Shown: positions 10,368-20,873, counted from the stretch's first letter. The stretch: DNA of 64,000 nt from an uncultured Alistipes sp. (GCA_900550465.1 URSC01000008.1:43819-107818); one strand, 5' to 3'. Program-made: numbers and translations. Notes: a model not told the origin generated them from the sequence alone.

Positions 10368-11177
10368 CTATCTTCTAAGTAAATGCTTATAAATAAACGA
10401 CCTCAACTTGTTCGGTATAATCCGCACGAAAAAACGAATTACTAAATTTTTCAAAAAAGTTCCGAAACCAATATAACCAATACCTACAAAGAGAAACTGC
10501 AATCGAATTTCTGTCATAGCATAGCGCCATCCACCTCTACGTCGATAAACATCCGTGGTAGTTCTAAACCAAAGCAGGGACTCCTGGAAATTGTAAAACT
10601 TAGCGCCTGACACCAACATTCTCGCCCAAAGATAATAATCCTCAAATAACGGATAATGCATATACCCACCGGCAGCCACTACTGCATTCTTGCGGAATAC
10701 TGCAACGGGATGATTAATCGGACACCTTCTCTTGCCATATTCATAAATCTCCGCACTAGTTTCCGGCAAACGCTTAATTGCAACGACATTGTCAATATTG
10801 CCCTGAAATTCCTCAATCCAAGCACTGCACACATCTATCTCCGGATGGCACTCCATGAATCTGACTTGCTTCTCAAACCTGTCAGGCTTAGAAACATCAT
10901 CCGTATCCATCCTTACCACAATATCGTATGAACAATGCTTCAATCCCTCATTCAAAGCCTTACCCAACCCTCCATTAACTGGCAACGGTACAACTTTCAA
11001 ACTAGGATACTTGTCCGCAAATTCCTTGACAACAGCATATAAATCATCAGCCAACGGGCCATCCTCAACAAGAATCACTTCATCAGGAGATAATGACTGT
11101 GCAAACACACTGTTAAGACTTTCACGCAAATATAATGGACTCTCTTTTGAATAAAGAGATAATAAAACAGAAAACAT
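10368..11177 (-). CDS. Family 2 glycosyltransferase
   Basis: 269 residues with a GT-A fold: the N-terminal SVLLSLYSKESP nucleotide-binding strand, VILVEDGP, and the metal-binding DTDD at residues 91-94, then CPINHPVAVFRKNAV and an FEDYYLWARM acceptor-side segment. It would add one sugar to the growing lipid-linked repeat unit at the cytoplasmic face of the inner membrane. The C-terminal hydrophobic/basic stretch may contact the membrane. It is the last gene of the minus-strand capsule operon. Donor and acceptor cannot be told from sequence. Confidence 0.85.
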   Translation of the reverse strand: MFSVLLSLYSKESPLYLRESLNSVFAQSLSPDEVILVEDGPLADDLYAVVKEFADKYPSLKVVPLPVNGGLGKALNEGLKHCSYDIVVRMDTDDVSKPDRFEKQVRFMECHPEIDVCSAWIEEFQGNIDNVVAIKRLPETSAEIYEYGKRRCPINHPVAVFRKNAVVAAGGYMHYPLFEDYYLWARMLVSGAKFYNFQESLLWFRTTTDVYRRRGGWRYAMTEIRLQFLFVGIGYIGFGTFLKNLVIRFFVRIIPNKLRSFIYKHLLRR

Positions 11178-11180
11178 ATT

Positions 11181-12164
11181 TTAATGGTAAATTTTTTGTA
11201 TTCTCCTATATATCAAATAAGGGACATGAAAACAAAAAGAAAACACACCAAATGGCAAATTCATTATAAAAGAATACTTTGTGTTGCAATTATTATTTTT
11301 TTGCACTACATTTCTATACCACTCTCTTTTCTGATTGTAATTATTATCACTTGTTGTGAGCAATAATGCAAAGACAAATTGCCATCTACTAACAAATTTA
11401 TTATACAAATATAGCTCTTTTTTTGTTTTTACTATTTCTGTTCTTTGTTTTAAGAGTTCATTAAGAATATATTTCAAACTATTAAGTCTCTTCTCAGAAC
11501 AACGCGACGAGGTTATAGAATTCGGTCTTATCTTGTAATGATATGTTTGATGTGGAACACATACCGCGACTGAAGCATTTCTACACATTGTTAGCGCCCA
11601 TAATACATCTTCATGCAATAAACCCGGTATAAAATCTATGTTGTTTCTCTTAATAAAATCTAATGATATCAATTTATTGTTTGCAGATTCGGGTAATTCT
11701 CGCTGCAAGTAATGACAAAGAACATCTTTCCCTCTAAGTACTCCGTAATTTTTATACTTCACATGGAGAGACCTGCTACCTTCCATTCTCACAAAACCTG
11801 TCGTGAAATCTGCATTATTTTCAATCAATGCATTATAATGTAGTTCTATACAGTTTTGAGATATCACATCATCAGAATCCATAAAAAAAACATACCTTCC
11901 TGTAGCTTTTTCAACACCCGAATTACGAGCAGCCGACAAACCACAATTCACCTCATGCCTATATATGTACACATCATTCTTTCGAGAAGATTTTTCCACA
12001 ATATTGTGGACTATATCCATGCTATTATCTGTTCCACAATCATCTACAAGCACATATTCAATAGATATAAATGTCTGGTTTAAAGCAGAATTCAAGGCAT
12101 CTGCCACATAATTCTCCACATTATATATGGGAATAATTAATGAGACTTGATAATGTTGGTTCAT
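11181..12164 (-). CDS. Family 2 glycosyltransferase (EpsJ-like)
   Basis: 327 residues. The GT2 N-terminus reads VSLIIPIYNVENYV, with VLVDDCGTDNS and the DSDD metal site at residues 96-99, followed by GLLHEDVLWAL. A hydrophobic C-terminal segment (about residues 300-315) suggests membrane association. It overlaps the polymerase gene upstream by 4 bases and is 3 bases from the next GT2. Expected role is assembly of the capsule repeat unit; sugar specificity unknown. Confidence 0.85.
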   Translation of the reverse strand: MNQHYQVSLIIPIYNVENYVADALNSALNQTFISIEYVLVDDCGTDNSMDIVHNIVEKSSRKNDVYIYRHEVNCGLSAARNSGVEKATGRYVFFMDSDDVISQNCIELHYNALIENNADFTTGFVRMEGSRSLHVKYKNYGVLRGKDVLCHYLQRELPESANNKLISLDFIKRNNIDFIPGLLHEDVLWALTMCRNASVAVCVPHQTYHYKIRPNSITSSRCSEKRLNSLKYILNELLKQRTEIVKTKKELYLYNKFVSRWQFVFALLLTTSDNNYNQKREWYRNVVQKNNNCNTKYSFIMNLPFGVFSFCFHVPYLIYRRIQKIYH

Positions 12165-13177
12165 AACAAACTTGAAAGAATGTGATTAGAATAGGGTAAG
12201 ACCTCTCCATTATTATTCACTAGTAAAACAGAAAGATAAACAAGACCATAAATGAAAGAAACTGCACTTAGAAAAGTTTTATTTCCGGCATAGAGGCTTC
12301 GAAAGTTCGTAAATAATATCATCTGTGATGACATAAAGTAAAGTGCACACCTACCTATTGTTTCACTAAAAGCAAATAAATTATAACATACTATTCCTAG
12401 ATAAAACAACTTCAGTAAATTGTCATTTCTACAAGATGCACTAATAAACAACAAACACAGACAATTAATTAATAGACGAGGGATAGAAAAAGATGCTGTC
12501 GCGTCTCCTAACAAATATACACTATATTGACCTACAAGCGGGACATATTGAACAAGATTGGGGATTAATACTATCCCAAAAATGTATGTTGCAGGCAATA
12601 TAAAAACTGTCTTCGCCACTTCTAGGCGGACATATTTAAAGATAAAAGGAATTGCCAATCCAATAATGGCCGAATAATGAAATAACCCTGCGATAAATAT
12701 TTGGACATAAAAAGCCTTCTTCTTTTCATGCAAATAATCATTATATGCCGAGAACATAATAGCAATTGCTATCATCTGCCTCGCTATATTAAATGACTGA
12801 AAATAAAAAAATAGTAAATAAAAAAACAAAATAGACACAAAAGGTCTGTCACTATACTTCCATACGGTAAAAAAAATTGGAACTAACGTAAATAAACTGG
12901 CCAGAAAAACCACCATGGAGTATCCTGCATGCATTTTAACCGCCAAATTATTTATAACTCTCCAACCAGGTTCAATTGTAAACCATGAGGGATATGTTTC
13001 TAACCTAAAATACTCATATATTTCATAGTAATTTTGTGTGTCAGTCCCTACTGATGTATCTCTGAAGCCAGCAACAAACAGCATTAAAACAAATGCCATT
13101 ATAAAAAGAATTGAATTCTTTTTACTGAAAATAGAGCAAACTAATAAAAAAATAAAAATGAAAATATATGCCGACAT
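12161..13177 (-). CDS. EpsG-family polysaccharide polymerase (Wzy-type)
   Basis: 338 residues, strongly hydrophobic, with about nine or ten membrane segments. The early motif VAGFRDTSVGTDTQNYYEIY is the EpsG-family signature (FRxxxVGxDTxxY). It would polymerise flipped repeat units on the outer face of the inner membrane. It is the only polymerase candidate in this operon, which also has one flippase, so a Wzx/Wzy-type pathway is likely. Start and stop overlap neighbouring glycosyltransferase genes by 1 and 4 bases. Confidence 0.82.
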   Translation of the reverse strand: MSAYIFIFIFLLVCSIFSKKNSILFIMAFVLMLFVAGFRDTSVGTDTQNYYEIYEYFRLETYPSWFTIEPGWRVINNLAVKMHAGYSMVVFLASLFTLVPIFFTVWKYSDRPFVSILFFYLLFFYFQSFNIARQMIAIAIMFSAYNDYLHEKKKAFYVQIFIAGLFHYSAIIGLAIPFIFKYVRLEVAKTVFILPATYIFGIVLIPNLVQYVPLVGQYSVYLLGDATASFSIPRLLINCLCLLFISASCRNDNLLKLFYLGIVCYNLFAFSETIGRCALYFMSSQMILFTNFRSLYAGNKTFLSAVSFIYGLVYLSVLLVNNNGEVLPYSNHILSSLL

Positions 13178-14136
13178 TATTTCGATTTCATATAAAGGCC
13201 GAACCTACAATACAAATAAATCAAGAATGGTATCCGCAATCTTTCTAAAAATATTAACAATCTATCCCCTATCTTTAAATATTGTTTAAACTCTCTCTCC
13301 AATTCTTCATAAAGAGGAATGATTAATTTATAAAGATGTGGTTTTGCTTGCTTAATCAAACTTAACTTACTTCTCAAGATTGATAATTTTGCATATATGC
13401 TAAATTCTTGAGACTCTCCGAACTTTTCACATATGACAGTATTGATTTTAACAATATTTTCTACAGATTGTACTGTAATATTTTTAGTTAATGAAGCATT
13501 ATTTGACAATGTGTAATGATACAAGTAATTCGCTTTATATGAAATTCTTTCAACTGCTGTGAATAACTGGAGCAACACTAGAAAATCTTCCCCATAATCT
13601 ATTCCCTCTATGAAACGGGCTCCACTTTTTTTATAAAAAGAAGCCTCATATAGTTTTGCCCACAAAACCGACTCTACTTCTCTTATCAATAGTTTTTTTA
13701 AATATTCTTTCGGACTTGCGGTATAGAAACTTAACGCATGGAACTCTCTATTCTCATAAGACTTAAAAAAATCGCAGACTACTATTTCTGCCTGATCTTC
13801 TTCTGCCTTCTGCACAAGGAGCTCAACCATGTTTTTCTCTATATAATCATCACTATCCACATACATTAAATAATCACCTGACGAATTATCTATTCCTGTA
13901 TTGCGTGCAGCAGCTACTCCCCTATTTGTTTCATGACTAATAATTTTTACCTGGGAAAATCTTTGAGGATAATTTTTCAATACATCATTTAAAACATCTA
14001 TACTTAAATCTTTTGTGCAGTCATTAATAAAGACATACTCTATATTCTCATAGGTCTGTTCAAAAAGCGACACAGCACACTTTTCAATATATCTTTCTAC
14101 ATTATATACAGGTACTAAAATTGACACTTTTTTCAT
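13177..14136 (-). CDS. Family 2 glycosyltransferase
   Basis: 319 residues. KKVSILVPVYNVERYI opens the GT-A domain, FINDCTKDLS follows, and DSDD at residues 94-97 is the metal site; GIDYGEDFLVLLQL is the downstream acceptor-loop segment. The C-terminus has hydrophobic and basic residues. Overlaps of 1 base (polymerase gene) and 4 bases (GT14 gene) indicate tight translational coupling. Likely capsule repeat-unit assembly; specificity unknown. Confidence 0.85.
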   Translation of the reverse strand: MKKVSILVPVYNVERYIEKCAVSLFEQTYENIEYVFINDCTKDLSIDVLNDVLKNYPQRFSQVKIISHETNRGVAAARNTGIDNSSGDYLMYVDSDDYIEKNMVELLVQKAEEDQAEIVVCDFFKSYENREFHALSFYTASPKEYLKKLLIREVESVLWAKLYEASFYKKSGARFIEGIDYGEDFLVLLQLFTAVERISYKANYLYHYTLSNNASLTKNITVQSVENIVKINTVICEKFGESQEFSIYAKLSILRSKLSLIKQAKPHLYKLIIPLYEELEREFKQYLKIGDRLLIFLERLRIPFLIYLYCRFGLYMKSK

Positions 14137-15038
14137 GGCTTATTAAGCAATATGGCTTTTTCTATTTTTTTGACAATTTCTAAATCTTGAGAAGAGAATT
14201 TGCGGGCAAAAAATTTTTTAGATTTCATCAAATATTCAAAATCTTGCATTTGCCAAGTATACGGAGAGCCTCTATCCCAATCTATCTCTCTCATACACAT
14301 TGAATATTCATCCAGACACTCTTCATATCCGAAAAGTTTTTTTCTTAGAGGAGAGTTCCACAAAACACTCTGAATAAAAAGTTCATCGGGGCACAATGTA
14401 TTGCGAAATTCTCGTAATATTATATTCTTACGTGACAAAATGTAATTTACCGCTTCGTCCGTTAGACTGCACCAATTACACCCCTTTTTAAGTATTGTCT
14501 CACTTCCATTCTCACTAAGATGCAATTTCCTCCTTATCCCTATTACTTTCTGTATATTATTGAAAATACATGAGAGTAGCCGTATTTGTTTCTTTCTGCA
14601 ATAAGTTGTAAAAATATGATACACTCCTGTCCTATTCACAATGTCTTTTTCGTTCTGTGGACCAGACGCAAACCCAACAAAGGATTTATCTTGAAATTTT
14701 TCACATATACCATGTATATAATCTTGGCTATTGATAGGTAAATCTACTCCGGATATAATATGGTAAAACGAGTACTTATGATTTCCAGCAGCAACCTCCA
14801 TCAAGAGTAATTCCGCTCTAACCTGGCTTATATCACCCCAGCGAACATCAATCCGATCTACAAAAAATAAGTGGGAATGTTCAGTTTTAATATCTCTAAA
14901 TTGGTTTTTATCTGATTTGCTATCTATATGGATGTAAATGTCGTTTCTTTCATCGTCAATCATATGTACGAGAGTAGCCAATAGGTCAGGCTCATTGTGC
15001 GCAATAATCAAATAAGCATGTCTCAAGATATTTTCCAT
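14133..15038 (-). CDS. Core-2/I-branching beta-1,6-N-acetylglucosaminyltransferase-like (GT14)
   Basis: 301 residues. The N-terminus RHAYLIIAHNEPDLLATLVHMIDDERNDIYIHIDSKSD matches bacterial GT14 enzymes related to eukaryotic core-2 branching transferases; SFYHIISGVDLPINSQDYIH and the later LCPDELFIQSVLWNS support this. This family does not need the DxD metal motif used by GT2. A branching sugar transfer is likely; GlcNAc as donor is only the family expectation. It overlaps the following gene by 4 bases and abuts the pyruvyl transferase gene. Confidence 0.8.
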   Translation of the reverse strand: MENILRHAYLIIAHNEPDLLATLVHMIDDERNDIYIHIDSKSDKNQFRDIKTEHSHLFFVDRIDVRWGDISQVRAELLLMEVAAGNHKYSFYHIISGVDLPINSQDYIHGICEKFQDKSFVGFASGPQNEKDIVNRTGVYHIFTTYCRKKQIRLLSCIFNNIQKVIGIRRKLHLSENGSETILKKGCNWCSLTDEAVNYILSRKNIILREFRNTLCPDELFIQSVLWNSPLRKKLFGYEECLDEYSMCMREIDWDRGSPYTWQMQDFEYLMKSKKFFARKFSSQDLEIVKKIEKAILLNKP

Positions 15039-15950
15039 TTAAATAATATCTTTTTTTAATACAAATGGACATGACTCAAGCAACGGTCTATAATCCCAAA
15101 TAATCTTTTTATAGTTATCACATTGCCTGATCGCATAAATAAAATCGTTGACGCAATTGATTGTTACTGGACTTTCTATATTTCTATCTACTGAAAGAAA
15201 ATAATCTTTAAATTTAAATCCATTACCCTCAACTTTATCTGATAGTTTAATCCATACATTAGGAACGTCATACGCATCGGAGATAATTAAACCATGAAGG
15301 GAGGAAGATAAAATAATATCGCATGCAACTATTTCATCTATAACATCAGTCCATACATCATATTTATTCAATTTGATAATAGCCACTTCTGGATTTTCTC
15401 TTTTAAAATTGATCATCGTTGAGTTATTTAAATCTGATATATGTGGGATAATACCGATTCTCCACTTTTTTTCAACATGATGCGGTCGATAAATTTTTGG
15501 AAGAAGCAGCGCCGGATCTCCATAAACTGCAGGACAAGGAACGTTTAAAGATAATAAATACTTCCTACTTAAAGGTCCTCTTACTGCACGTACATCTAAG
15601 GGTTTATCTTGAAATCTATTCACATCACCATACATTGAACCGCTACCCCAAACTGTTACGCTATCATAACAATACTCTAGTAACGAGCCAACACACATCA
15701 AACTTAACATTTTTCTACTATGAAAAATATTACTAATAGTAATGACTTTTTTACCTGATAATTCAGAAATCAAATAAAAATTTAAGTCATCCCCAAAATT
15801 TCTTGGAGTTATTTTATTTCCCCACTGAATCAACCAGGCATTGATAACGATAAATTTATCATTCCCTACTGCGCAATAATATATACTGTTATATATTTTT
15901 CTGATAAACAATGATACAATCAAGAAAAACCTTTTAAATAAACTTAACAT
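15039..15950 (-). CDS. Polysaccharide pyruvyl transferase family protein
   Basis: 303 residues. Recognised from NFGDDLNFYLISELSGKKV near the N-terminus, AVRGPLSRKYL, YGDPALLLP and SSSLHGLIISDAY, which together mark the pyruvyl-transferase family (GT-B-like fold). These enzymes add pyruvate ketals from phosphoenolpyruvate to capsule sugars, giving negative charge; some members only resemble transferases. It overlaps the flippase gene by 7 bases. Confidence 0.82.
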   Translation of the reverse strand: MLSLFKRFFLIVSLFIRKIYNSIYYCAVGNDKFIVINAWLIQWGNKITPRNFGDDLNFYLISELSGKKVITISNIFHSRKMLSLMCVGSLLEYCYDSVTVWGSGSMYGDVNRFQDKPLDVRAVRGPLSRKYLLSLNVPCPAVYGDPALLLPKIYRPHHVEKKWRIGIIPHISDLNNSTMINFKRENPEVAIIKLNKYDVWTDVIDEIVACDIILSSSLHGLIISDAYDVPNVWIKLSDKVEGNGFKFKDYFLSVDRNIESPVTINCVNDFIYAIRQCDNYKKIIWDYRPLLESCPFVLKKDII

Positions 15951-17473
15951 AGTTTAATATAACGTTTGAGATTTTGGACTATTGCCTTTCGTTCATTTAC
16001 GGGAAGTCCTAACACAAAGGAACTCAGAATAACAGAGATCACTGATAATAAACAAACAATAACTGATGACATTATAGACTCTTTTAATAAATGCTGTACA
16101 CATATCGGTACAATAGCCGCAGCTATTGTTACAAATACACAACGCATAATTACACTTGTAATATATTGCGTTAAACTCAATCCTATCATTGCTTTAACCA
16201 TGAACAGCCTTACAATAAAAGCGATGATGCAAATAACTATCTCCACAAGAAAAACAGACTGCGGTGAACCTCCTATTTTTAAAATAATATATGACAATGG
16301 TAATGTAAAAACAAGCAATCCTCCCACTATTGATTGATAGTTTTTCACTTTACCTGTTGCCTGAGCAGATGTCATTAATGGATTAGAAACTGATTGAAGG
16401 ACTGATACACATAATACTAACTTTAAAAATATAGTGGCATACTCTGGGACAATTTTAAGCCATATCGATAATAGCATATCCGTCTCTAAAAACACAGGAA
16501 GACAAATACAAAGAAGTAAAAAGAAGGAGTATCTTGATGCCCTATATACCAGATTATGCATGTAATTTATATTCCGTGACGCATATGATTTAATTATCGA
16601 GGGATTTATCGCTGTTTGAAAACCTACAGCAAATTGACTGACTGCTCCCTGGACCTGTGCTGCAATACCTAATGCAGCATTTACAATAGGTCCGAAAAAA
16701 ACATTCAGTAGAATATTTACACCTTGTCCCATCCCTACTGATGCAGCACTACCCCAAATATTCCATCCCGAAAAAGTTAACATTTCTTTAAATAACTTTC
16801 GATCAAATACTAGCTCATACTTTGTTTCTGGGAAATGTTTTTTACAATAAGTGCCATAAATTACTCGAATTAAAACTTGTTCACATAGCATTAATATGGC
16901 ATATGTTATCAAACAGTCTGTATTGACACAGAGAAGCAGAACAGCTATTAATAACTTTAATAATGCATCTAGTATAGAAATATAAGCAAAAGTGCCCATT
17001 TTTTCATGGGCAATGATTGCTGCATTATATGGCACACTAATAAATAAAACAATTGTCGATATTACTGATAATTGAAATACCCAATATGCAGCATTCATTC
17101 TGCTTTCAGGGATAATCATTTTATTATTAAAAAACCACAATCCAACAGTTTCTGCTAATAATACGACAATCAAGGATATTAACAGATGTATATTGATACT
17201 TGTTGTAAAAACCTTTTTAAGTCTATTAAAATCATTTTTCCCTAATTCAAATGTTAGATAACGTTGAGTTCCTGTCGCCATTGCACCGCTTAAAAAACTA
17301 AGCATTGCGACAACTCCTCCTACAACATTATAAATTCCATAATCCTCTACACCAAGAGCGGCAAGAACTATCCTTGAAGCGTATAAATTAATAAGCATCA
17401 AGAATATCATCCTTATATACAGAATTATGGTATTTTTAGCTATCCTACTATTATTTATTGAGTTTTCGACCAC
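15944..17473 (-). CDS. Wzx-type oligosaccharide flippase
   Basis: 509 residues with roughly 12-14 membrane segments, of the polysaccharide transport/MOP flippase superfamily. The N-terminus (SRIVLAALGVEDYGIYNVVGG) is the usual first-helix pair of Bacteroidota Wzx proteins. Predicted to flip undecaprenyl-diphosphate-linked repeat units to the periplasm. The sole flippase of this locus, between WbsX and pyruvyl transferase genes. Confidence 0.87.
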   Translation of the reverse strand: MVENSINNSRIAKNTIILYIRMIFLMLINLYASRIVLAALGVEDYGIYNVVGGVVAMLSFLSGAMATGTQRYLTFELGKNDFNRLKKVFTTSINIHLLISLIVVLLAETVGLWFFNNKMIIPESRMNAAYWVFQLSVISTIVLFISVPYNAAIIAHEKMGTFAYISILDALLKLLIAVLLLCVNTDCLITYAILMLCEQVLIRVIYGTYCKKHFPETKYELVFDRKLFKEMLTFSGWNIWGSAASVGMGQGVNILLNVFFGPIVNAALGIAAQVQGAVSQFAVGFQTAINPSIIKSYASRNINYMHNLVYRASRYSFFLLLCICLPVFLETDMLLSIWLKIVPEYATIFLKLVLCVSVLQSVSNPLMTSAQATGKVKNYQSIVGGLLVFTLPLSYIILKIGGSPQSVFLVEIVICIIAFIVRLFMVKAMIGLSLTQYITSVIMRCVFVTIAAAIVPICVQHLLKESIMSSVIVCLLSVISVILSSFVLGLPVNERKAIVQNLKRYIKLC

Positions 17474-17503
17474 GCTGATTAACTATTACCAACTCATTGT
17501 CAC

Positions 17504-18592
17504 CTAATATTTAAAGTCAATAAGTTTTTTATTTAACATTTCTATGTATTGCTTTCCCCATTTCAAATCTGGCTCCATATAATTTCCTTCACCCCACTCA
17601 TTCCACGATTTTAAGAAAACTATGTTTACATTATCTGGTTTGTGTACGCCTTGTTGAAATACATCATCCAAATGTTTTCCAAATAACTCCGGAGTGCATC
17701 CATTTAAAACATATCCGTTTTTTCCACTCCTTGGACTATGATCCCAATTTGGAATAATAGTCGGATAAACATCCTCCCTCAATGATTCATCACCAATAAA
17801 ATGCCTATAACTATCTTTATACGACAGCATTTTAGGTATTCCAAAAAGGACTTTCATTACTTTCTGCTTCATCCGCACAAACATACTTCGTTTTACAAAA
17901 GGATGCCATAACCTTACTATATTTACAGCATCAAACCCAAGACTCTTCGCTTTTTCAATATCCTGTTCAGAATCTATATGAGCAATAAAGTGAAATCCAG
18001 ATATTTTATTATCCTTTGCAAGTTTCCTCCAGTCTGACATAAAATCTGACACTTTAGGAAAGTCAAATGGTTTATAAATCATAAATATCAATTTACCATT
18101 GTATGTCATGTATCTTGAATCCTTAAATGCAGGCAACAGACTGAAAAAATGTTCAATATTATCCTTTTGACCAAAATACCTCTGTTCGATCAAAAGCTTT
18201 TTAGAATAAACACTCCCTTCATTATTCCAAAATTTAGAATGCCATGATTCATTAGCCCAGCATAGACAAAATGGGAAATCAGGTTTCTGTGTTCTTACGA
18301 CCTCTTTAAACGGCATTTCAAGTTCTTGTTTACCATTTCCGAACCAATAATGATAATAGCAAAAACCCTCAATACCCGCTTCTTTTGCGTATTTCGCCTG
18401 TTCTTCTCTAACCTCAGGAATTCGCAAATCATAATACCCTAAATCTGCCGGCACTTTAGGTTGATAATGACCTCTAAATAAGGGCTTAGCTTTTCCAACA
18501 TTTGTCCACTCCGTAAACCCCTTTCCCCACCATTTATCATTGTCCGGGGTAGGATGATATTGAGGAAGATAGAATGCAATTATACGTGGCAT
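17504..18592 (-). CDS. WbsX/GH99-like glycan protein
   Basis: 362 residues. The beginning PRIIAFYLPQYHPTPDNDKW and WGKGFTEWTNVGKAKPLF is the WbsX hallmark, followed by GFCYYHYWFGNGKQELEMPF, CWANESW and a C-terminal KSWNEWGEGNYMEPD. Such proteins share the GH99-like TIM barrel but occur in capsule and O-antigen loci, where their exact role (glycosyl transfer or hydrolysis) is unresolved. No signal peptide, so cytoplasmic. Followed by a 161-base gap to the GT4 gene that holds nothing I can identify. Confidence 0.85.
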   Translation of the reverse strand: MPRIIAFYLPQYHPTPDNDKWWGKGFTEWTNVGKAKPLFRGHYQPKVPADLGYYDLRIPEVREEQAKYAKEAGIEGFCYYHYWFGNGKQELEMPFKEVVRTQKPDFPFCLCWANESWHSKFWNNEGSVYSKKLLIEQRYFGQKDNIEHFFSLLPAFKDSRYMTYNGKLIFMIYKPFDFPKVSDFMSDWRKLAKDNKISGFHFIAHIDSEQDIEKAKSLGFDAVNIVRLWHPFVKRSMFVRMKQKVMKVLFGIPKMLSYKDSYRHFIGDESLREDVYPTIIPNWDHSPRSGKNGYVLNGCTPELFGKHLDDVFQQGVHKPDNVNIVFLKSWNEWGEGNYMEPDLKWGKQYIEMLNKKLIDFKY

Positions 18593-18753
18593 ATTTCTAT
18601 TACTTTAATATCTTATATTTGATTTTATAATTCTTGCAAGATTCCCTTCAAGCATTGTGAGCGAATATTTTTAGTAATAATCGCATTTACCACTATACGC
18701 CATCAAATTAAGCAAAACTATAAACTTGCCTTCTATTCAAACATTTTCCACCA

Positions 18754-20010
18754 TCATACATCTGTCTCCTCAATAATTGCCTGGTAGCAGGAGAACAAAT
18801 CATTCGTTATATTTATTGGAGAATGACGGTGCATTGCTCTGTTTCTAGATGCTTTACCCATATAAACAAAAGCACTCATATTATTAGAGTATTGCAATAT
18901 TTTCTCAGCCAACATAAATGGATCATTAGCGGGTATCAACACACCGTCTTTACCCTGTTCAATTAATGACGGTACTCCTCCCACATAGGTAGCAATTATA
19001 GGCATTCCCAAATACTGCGCTTCACAAATTGCATTGGGACTATTGTCTATATATGCCGTATGCACATAAAGATCTGATTCTAACAGTAGTTCAACTAGTT
19101 TGTCTGAATTCACAAAGCCATGTATTCTAACATTATTCTCTTCAAATGAATTTTTTTCTTTATATTCTATTATATTTTGCACATACATTACTCCACATAG
19201 ATGCCATTCGAAATTAAATCCTAGTTTTTTTAGCAATATTGCTGTACGTAAAATTGTATCTGCTCCTTTCCAGAAAGTACTTACACCTGTTGTTATAATC
19301 CGAAATGTATGTTTTTCTCTATTCATTTTCCACCCTTCATTTACATTTAATATTGCAGGACGCAATGCCTCACTACAATAGAAGTACTTCGCCTTTGAAT
19401 TATATAGACTTACAATAGCTTTATCCCATTCAGTACGTCCCATGTAGAATCGAACTGACCGTAATGTACGAATTTCTTGATCCACCCATGTTTTGTATTT
19501 TTTACGATGCATCCATGATATAAGTTGCTTTCGTAAATTCAAGCCATTATATCTAACTATGTCCAATTCGCTATAATTAGGAGGTAACCTTGCATTATAA
19601 TAGGGAGGTATCGAGCCTTGCATATGAATTACCACCGGGATATTAGTGTATAATTGAACTTGTCCCCAACACCATTCGGACCCAAATACTTGAATTATAT
19701 CTGGACGAATTTCTTCTACAACTTTAACCGCCATCGGAATAAGTATATTACGACTCACTTCCCATGACATTGTATTACGCAAACGCTCTAGATAAGAGTA
19801 TTTTGGAACAATGGGGATATAAGTTACTCCATCTATCACTTTCTTTTTATCATCTTTTTTACCCTCGAAAGATATATAGAGTTCTACCCTTTCATCTTTG
19901 CGTACTATTTCTTCTAATGAATCCTGCCATCCATTTGTTGGATTCCCTGTCTTATAATACTTGTTTGGTATCGATATTTCAAACCACAAAACTCGTAATT
20001 TATTTTTCAT
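18754..20010 (-). CDS. Family 4 glycosyltransferase
   Basis: 418 residues, GT-B fold. The donor-binding domain shows FRIITTGVSTFWKGADTIL (start of the C-terminal Rossmann domain) and the GT4 signature region SPNAICEAQYLGMPIIATYVG with GGVPSLIEQGKDGVLIPAND. Retaining sugar transfer in repeat-unit assembly is expected. Its first codons overlap the end of rfbD by 11 bases, so it is coupled to the rhamnose genes and rhamnosyl transfer is possible, but that is only inference from neighbourhood. Confidence 0.85.
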   Translation of the reverse strand: MKNKLRVLWFEISIPNKYYKTGNPTNGWQDSLEEIVRKDERVELYISFEGKKDDKKKVIDGVTYIPIVPKYSYLERLRNTMSWEVSRNILIPMAVKVVEEIRPDIIQVFGSEWCWGQVQLYTNIPVVIHMQGSIPPYYNARLPPNYSELDIVRYNGLNLRKQLISWMHRKKYKTWVDQEIRTLRSVRFYMGRTEWDKAIVSLYNSKAKYFYCSEALRPAILNVNEGWKMNREKHTFRIITTGVSTFWKGADTILRTAILLKKLGFNFEWHLCGVMYVQNIIEYKEKNSFEENNVRIHGFVNSDKLVELLLESDLYVHTAYIDNSPNAICEAQYLGMPIIATYVGGVPSLIEQGKDGVLIPANDPFMLAEKILQYSNNMSAFVYMGKASRNRAMHRHSPINITNDLFSCYQAIIEETDV

Positions 20011-20860
20011 ACTTCAATTGATTAAGACACTTTACAAGCGAATCTTCCCAATATGATATCGTCACTTTAAACACATTTCTCACTTTTGTCTTGTCAAGAA
20101 CAGAATAATGTGGTCTTTTGACTTTCGAAGGGAACTCGTCACTATGGCACGGGCGAATTTCGCAGGTATTTCCGCAAAGGTCACGGATCTCAACAGCAAA
20201 GTCATACCACGAACAAACACCCTCATTCGAAAAATGATAGATACCCTGACGGTCCAGCATCCTATCAGTGATAACTTTATATATCAATGCTGCAAGGTCT
20301 GCAGCGCAAGTCGGAGTACCTACCTGGTCAAACACGACATTTAGACTATCTTTTTCTGCTGTCAATTTCATCATCGTCTTCACGAAGTTCTTGCCGTAAG
20401 TAGAATAGAGCCATGCGGTACGGAATATCAGGTAGCGGCAGCCGGATTCGATTACAGCACGTTCACCGGCTAACTTTGTCCGGCCGTATGCTCCGGTGGG
20501 AGAGGTCGTGTCGTCCTCCTTGTAGGGGATGCAGCTGCGACCGTCAAACACGTAGTCCGTAGATATGTGGATCAGCGTCGCATCGTGCTTCGCTGCTGCA
20601 GATGCCAGTATCGCCACTGCCCTATGGTTGATGAGGTCGGCGGTCGGCTCGTCCTCCTCCGCCTTGTCGACATTGGTGTAGGCGGCGCAGTTGACGATTA
20701 CGTCCACTTTCTCCGATGCAATGACTCTGTCTACTGCATCCGCATTTGTGATATCCAGTTCTGCAACATCCGTGAAGATGTACCTGTCAGCACTGCCGGC
20801 GGATACATTGCGCATCTCCATCCCCAACTGCCCGTTGGCACCGGTTACCAGTATGTTCAT
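20000..20860 (-). CDS. rfbD: dTDP-4-dehydrorhamnose reductase
   Basis: 286 residues. The final step of dTDP-L-rhamnose synthesis: NADPH-dependent reduction of dTDP-4-keto-rhamnose. The Rossmann motif GANGQLGME spans residues 7-15 and the SDR catalytic pair is Tyr125/Lys129 in GAYGRTKLAGER; STDYVFDG is also typical. 13 bases separate it from rfbC. The first two pathway genes (rfbA, rfbB) are not in this window and must be supplied from elsewhere. Confidence 0.93.
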   Translation of the reverse strand: MNILVTGANGQLGMEMRNVSAGSADRYIFTDVAELDITNADAVDRVIASEKVDVIVNCAAYTNVDKAEEDEPTADLINHRAVAILASAAAKHDATLIHISTDYVFDGRSCIPYKEDDTTSPTGAYGRTKLAGERAVIESGCRYLIFRTAWLYSTYGKNFVKTMMKLTAEKDSLNVVFDQVGTPTCAADLAALIYKVITDRMLDRQGIYHFSNEGVCSWYDFAVEIRDLCGNTCEIRPCHSDEFPSKVKRPHYSVLDKTKVRNVFKVTISYWEDSLVKCLNQLKYEK

Positions 20861-20873
20861 CGTATAATAATGG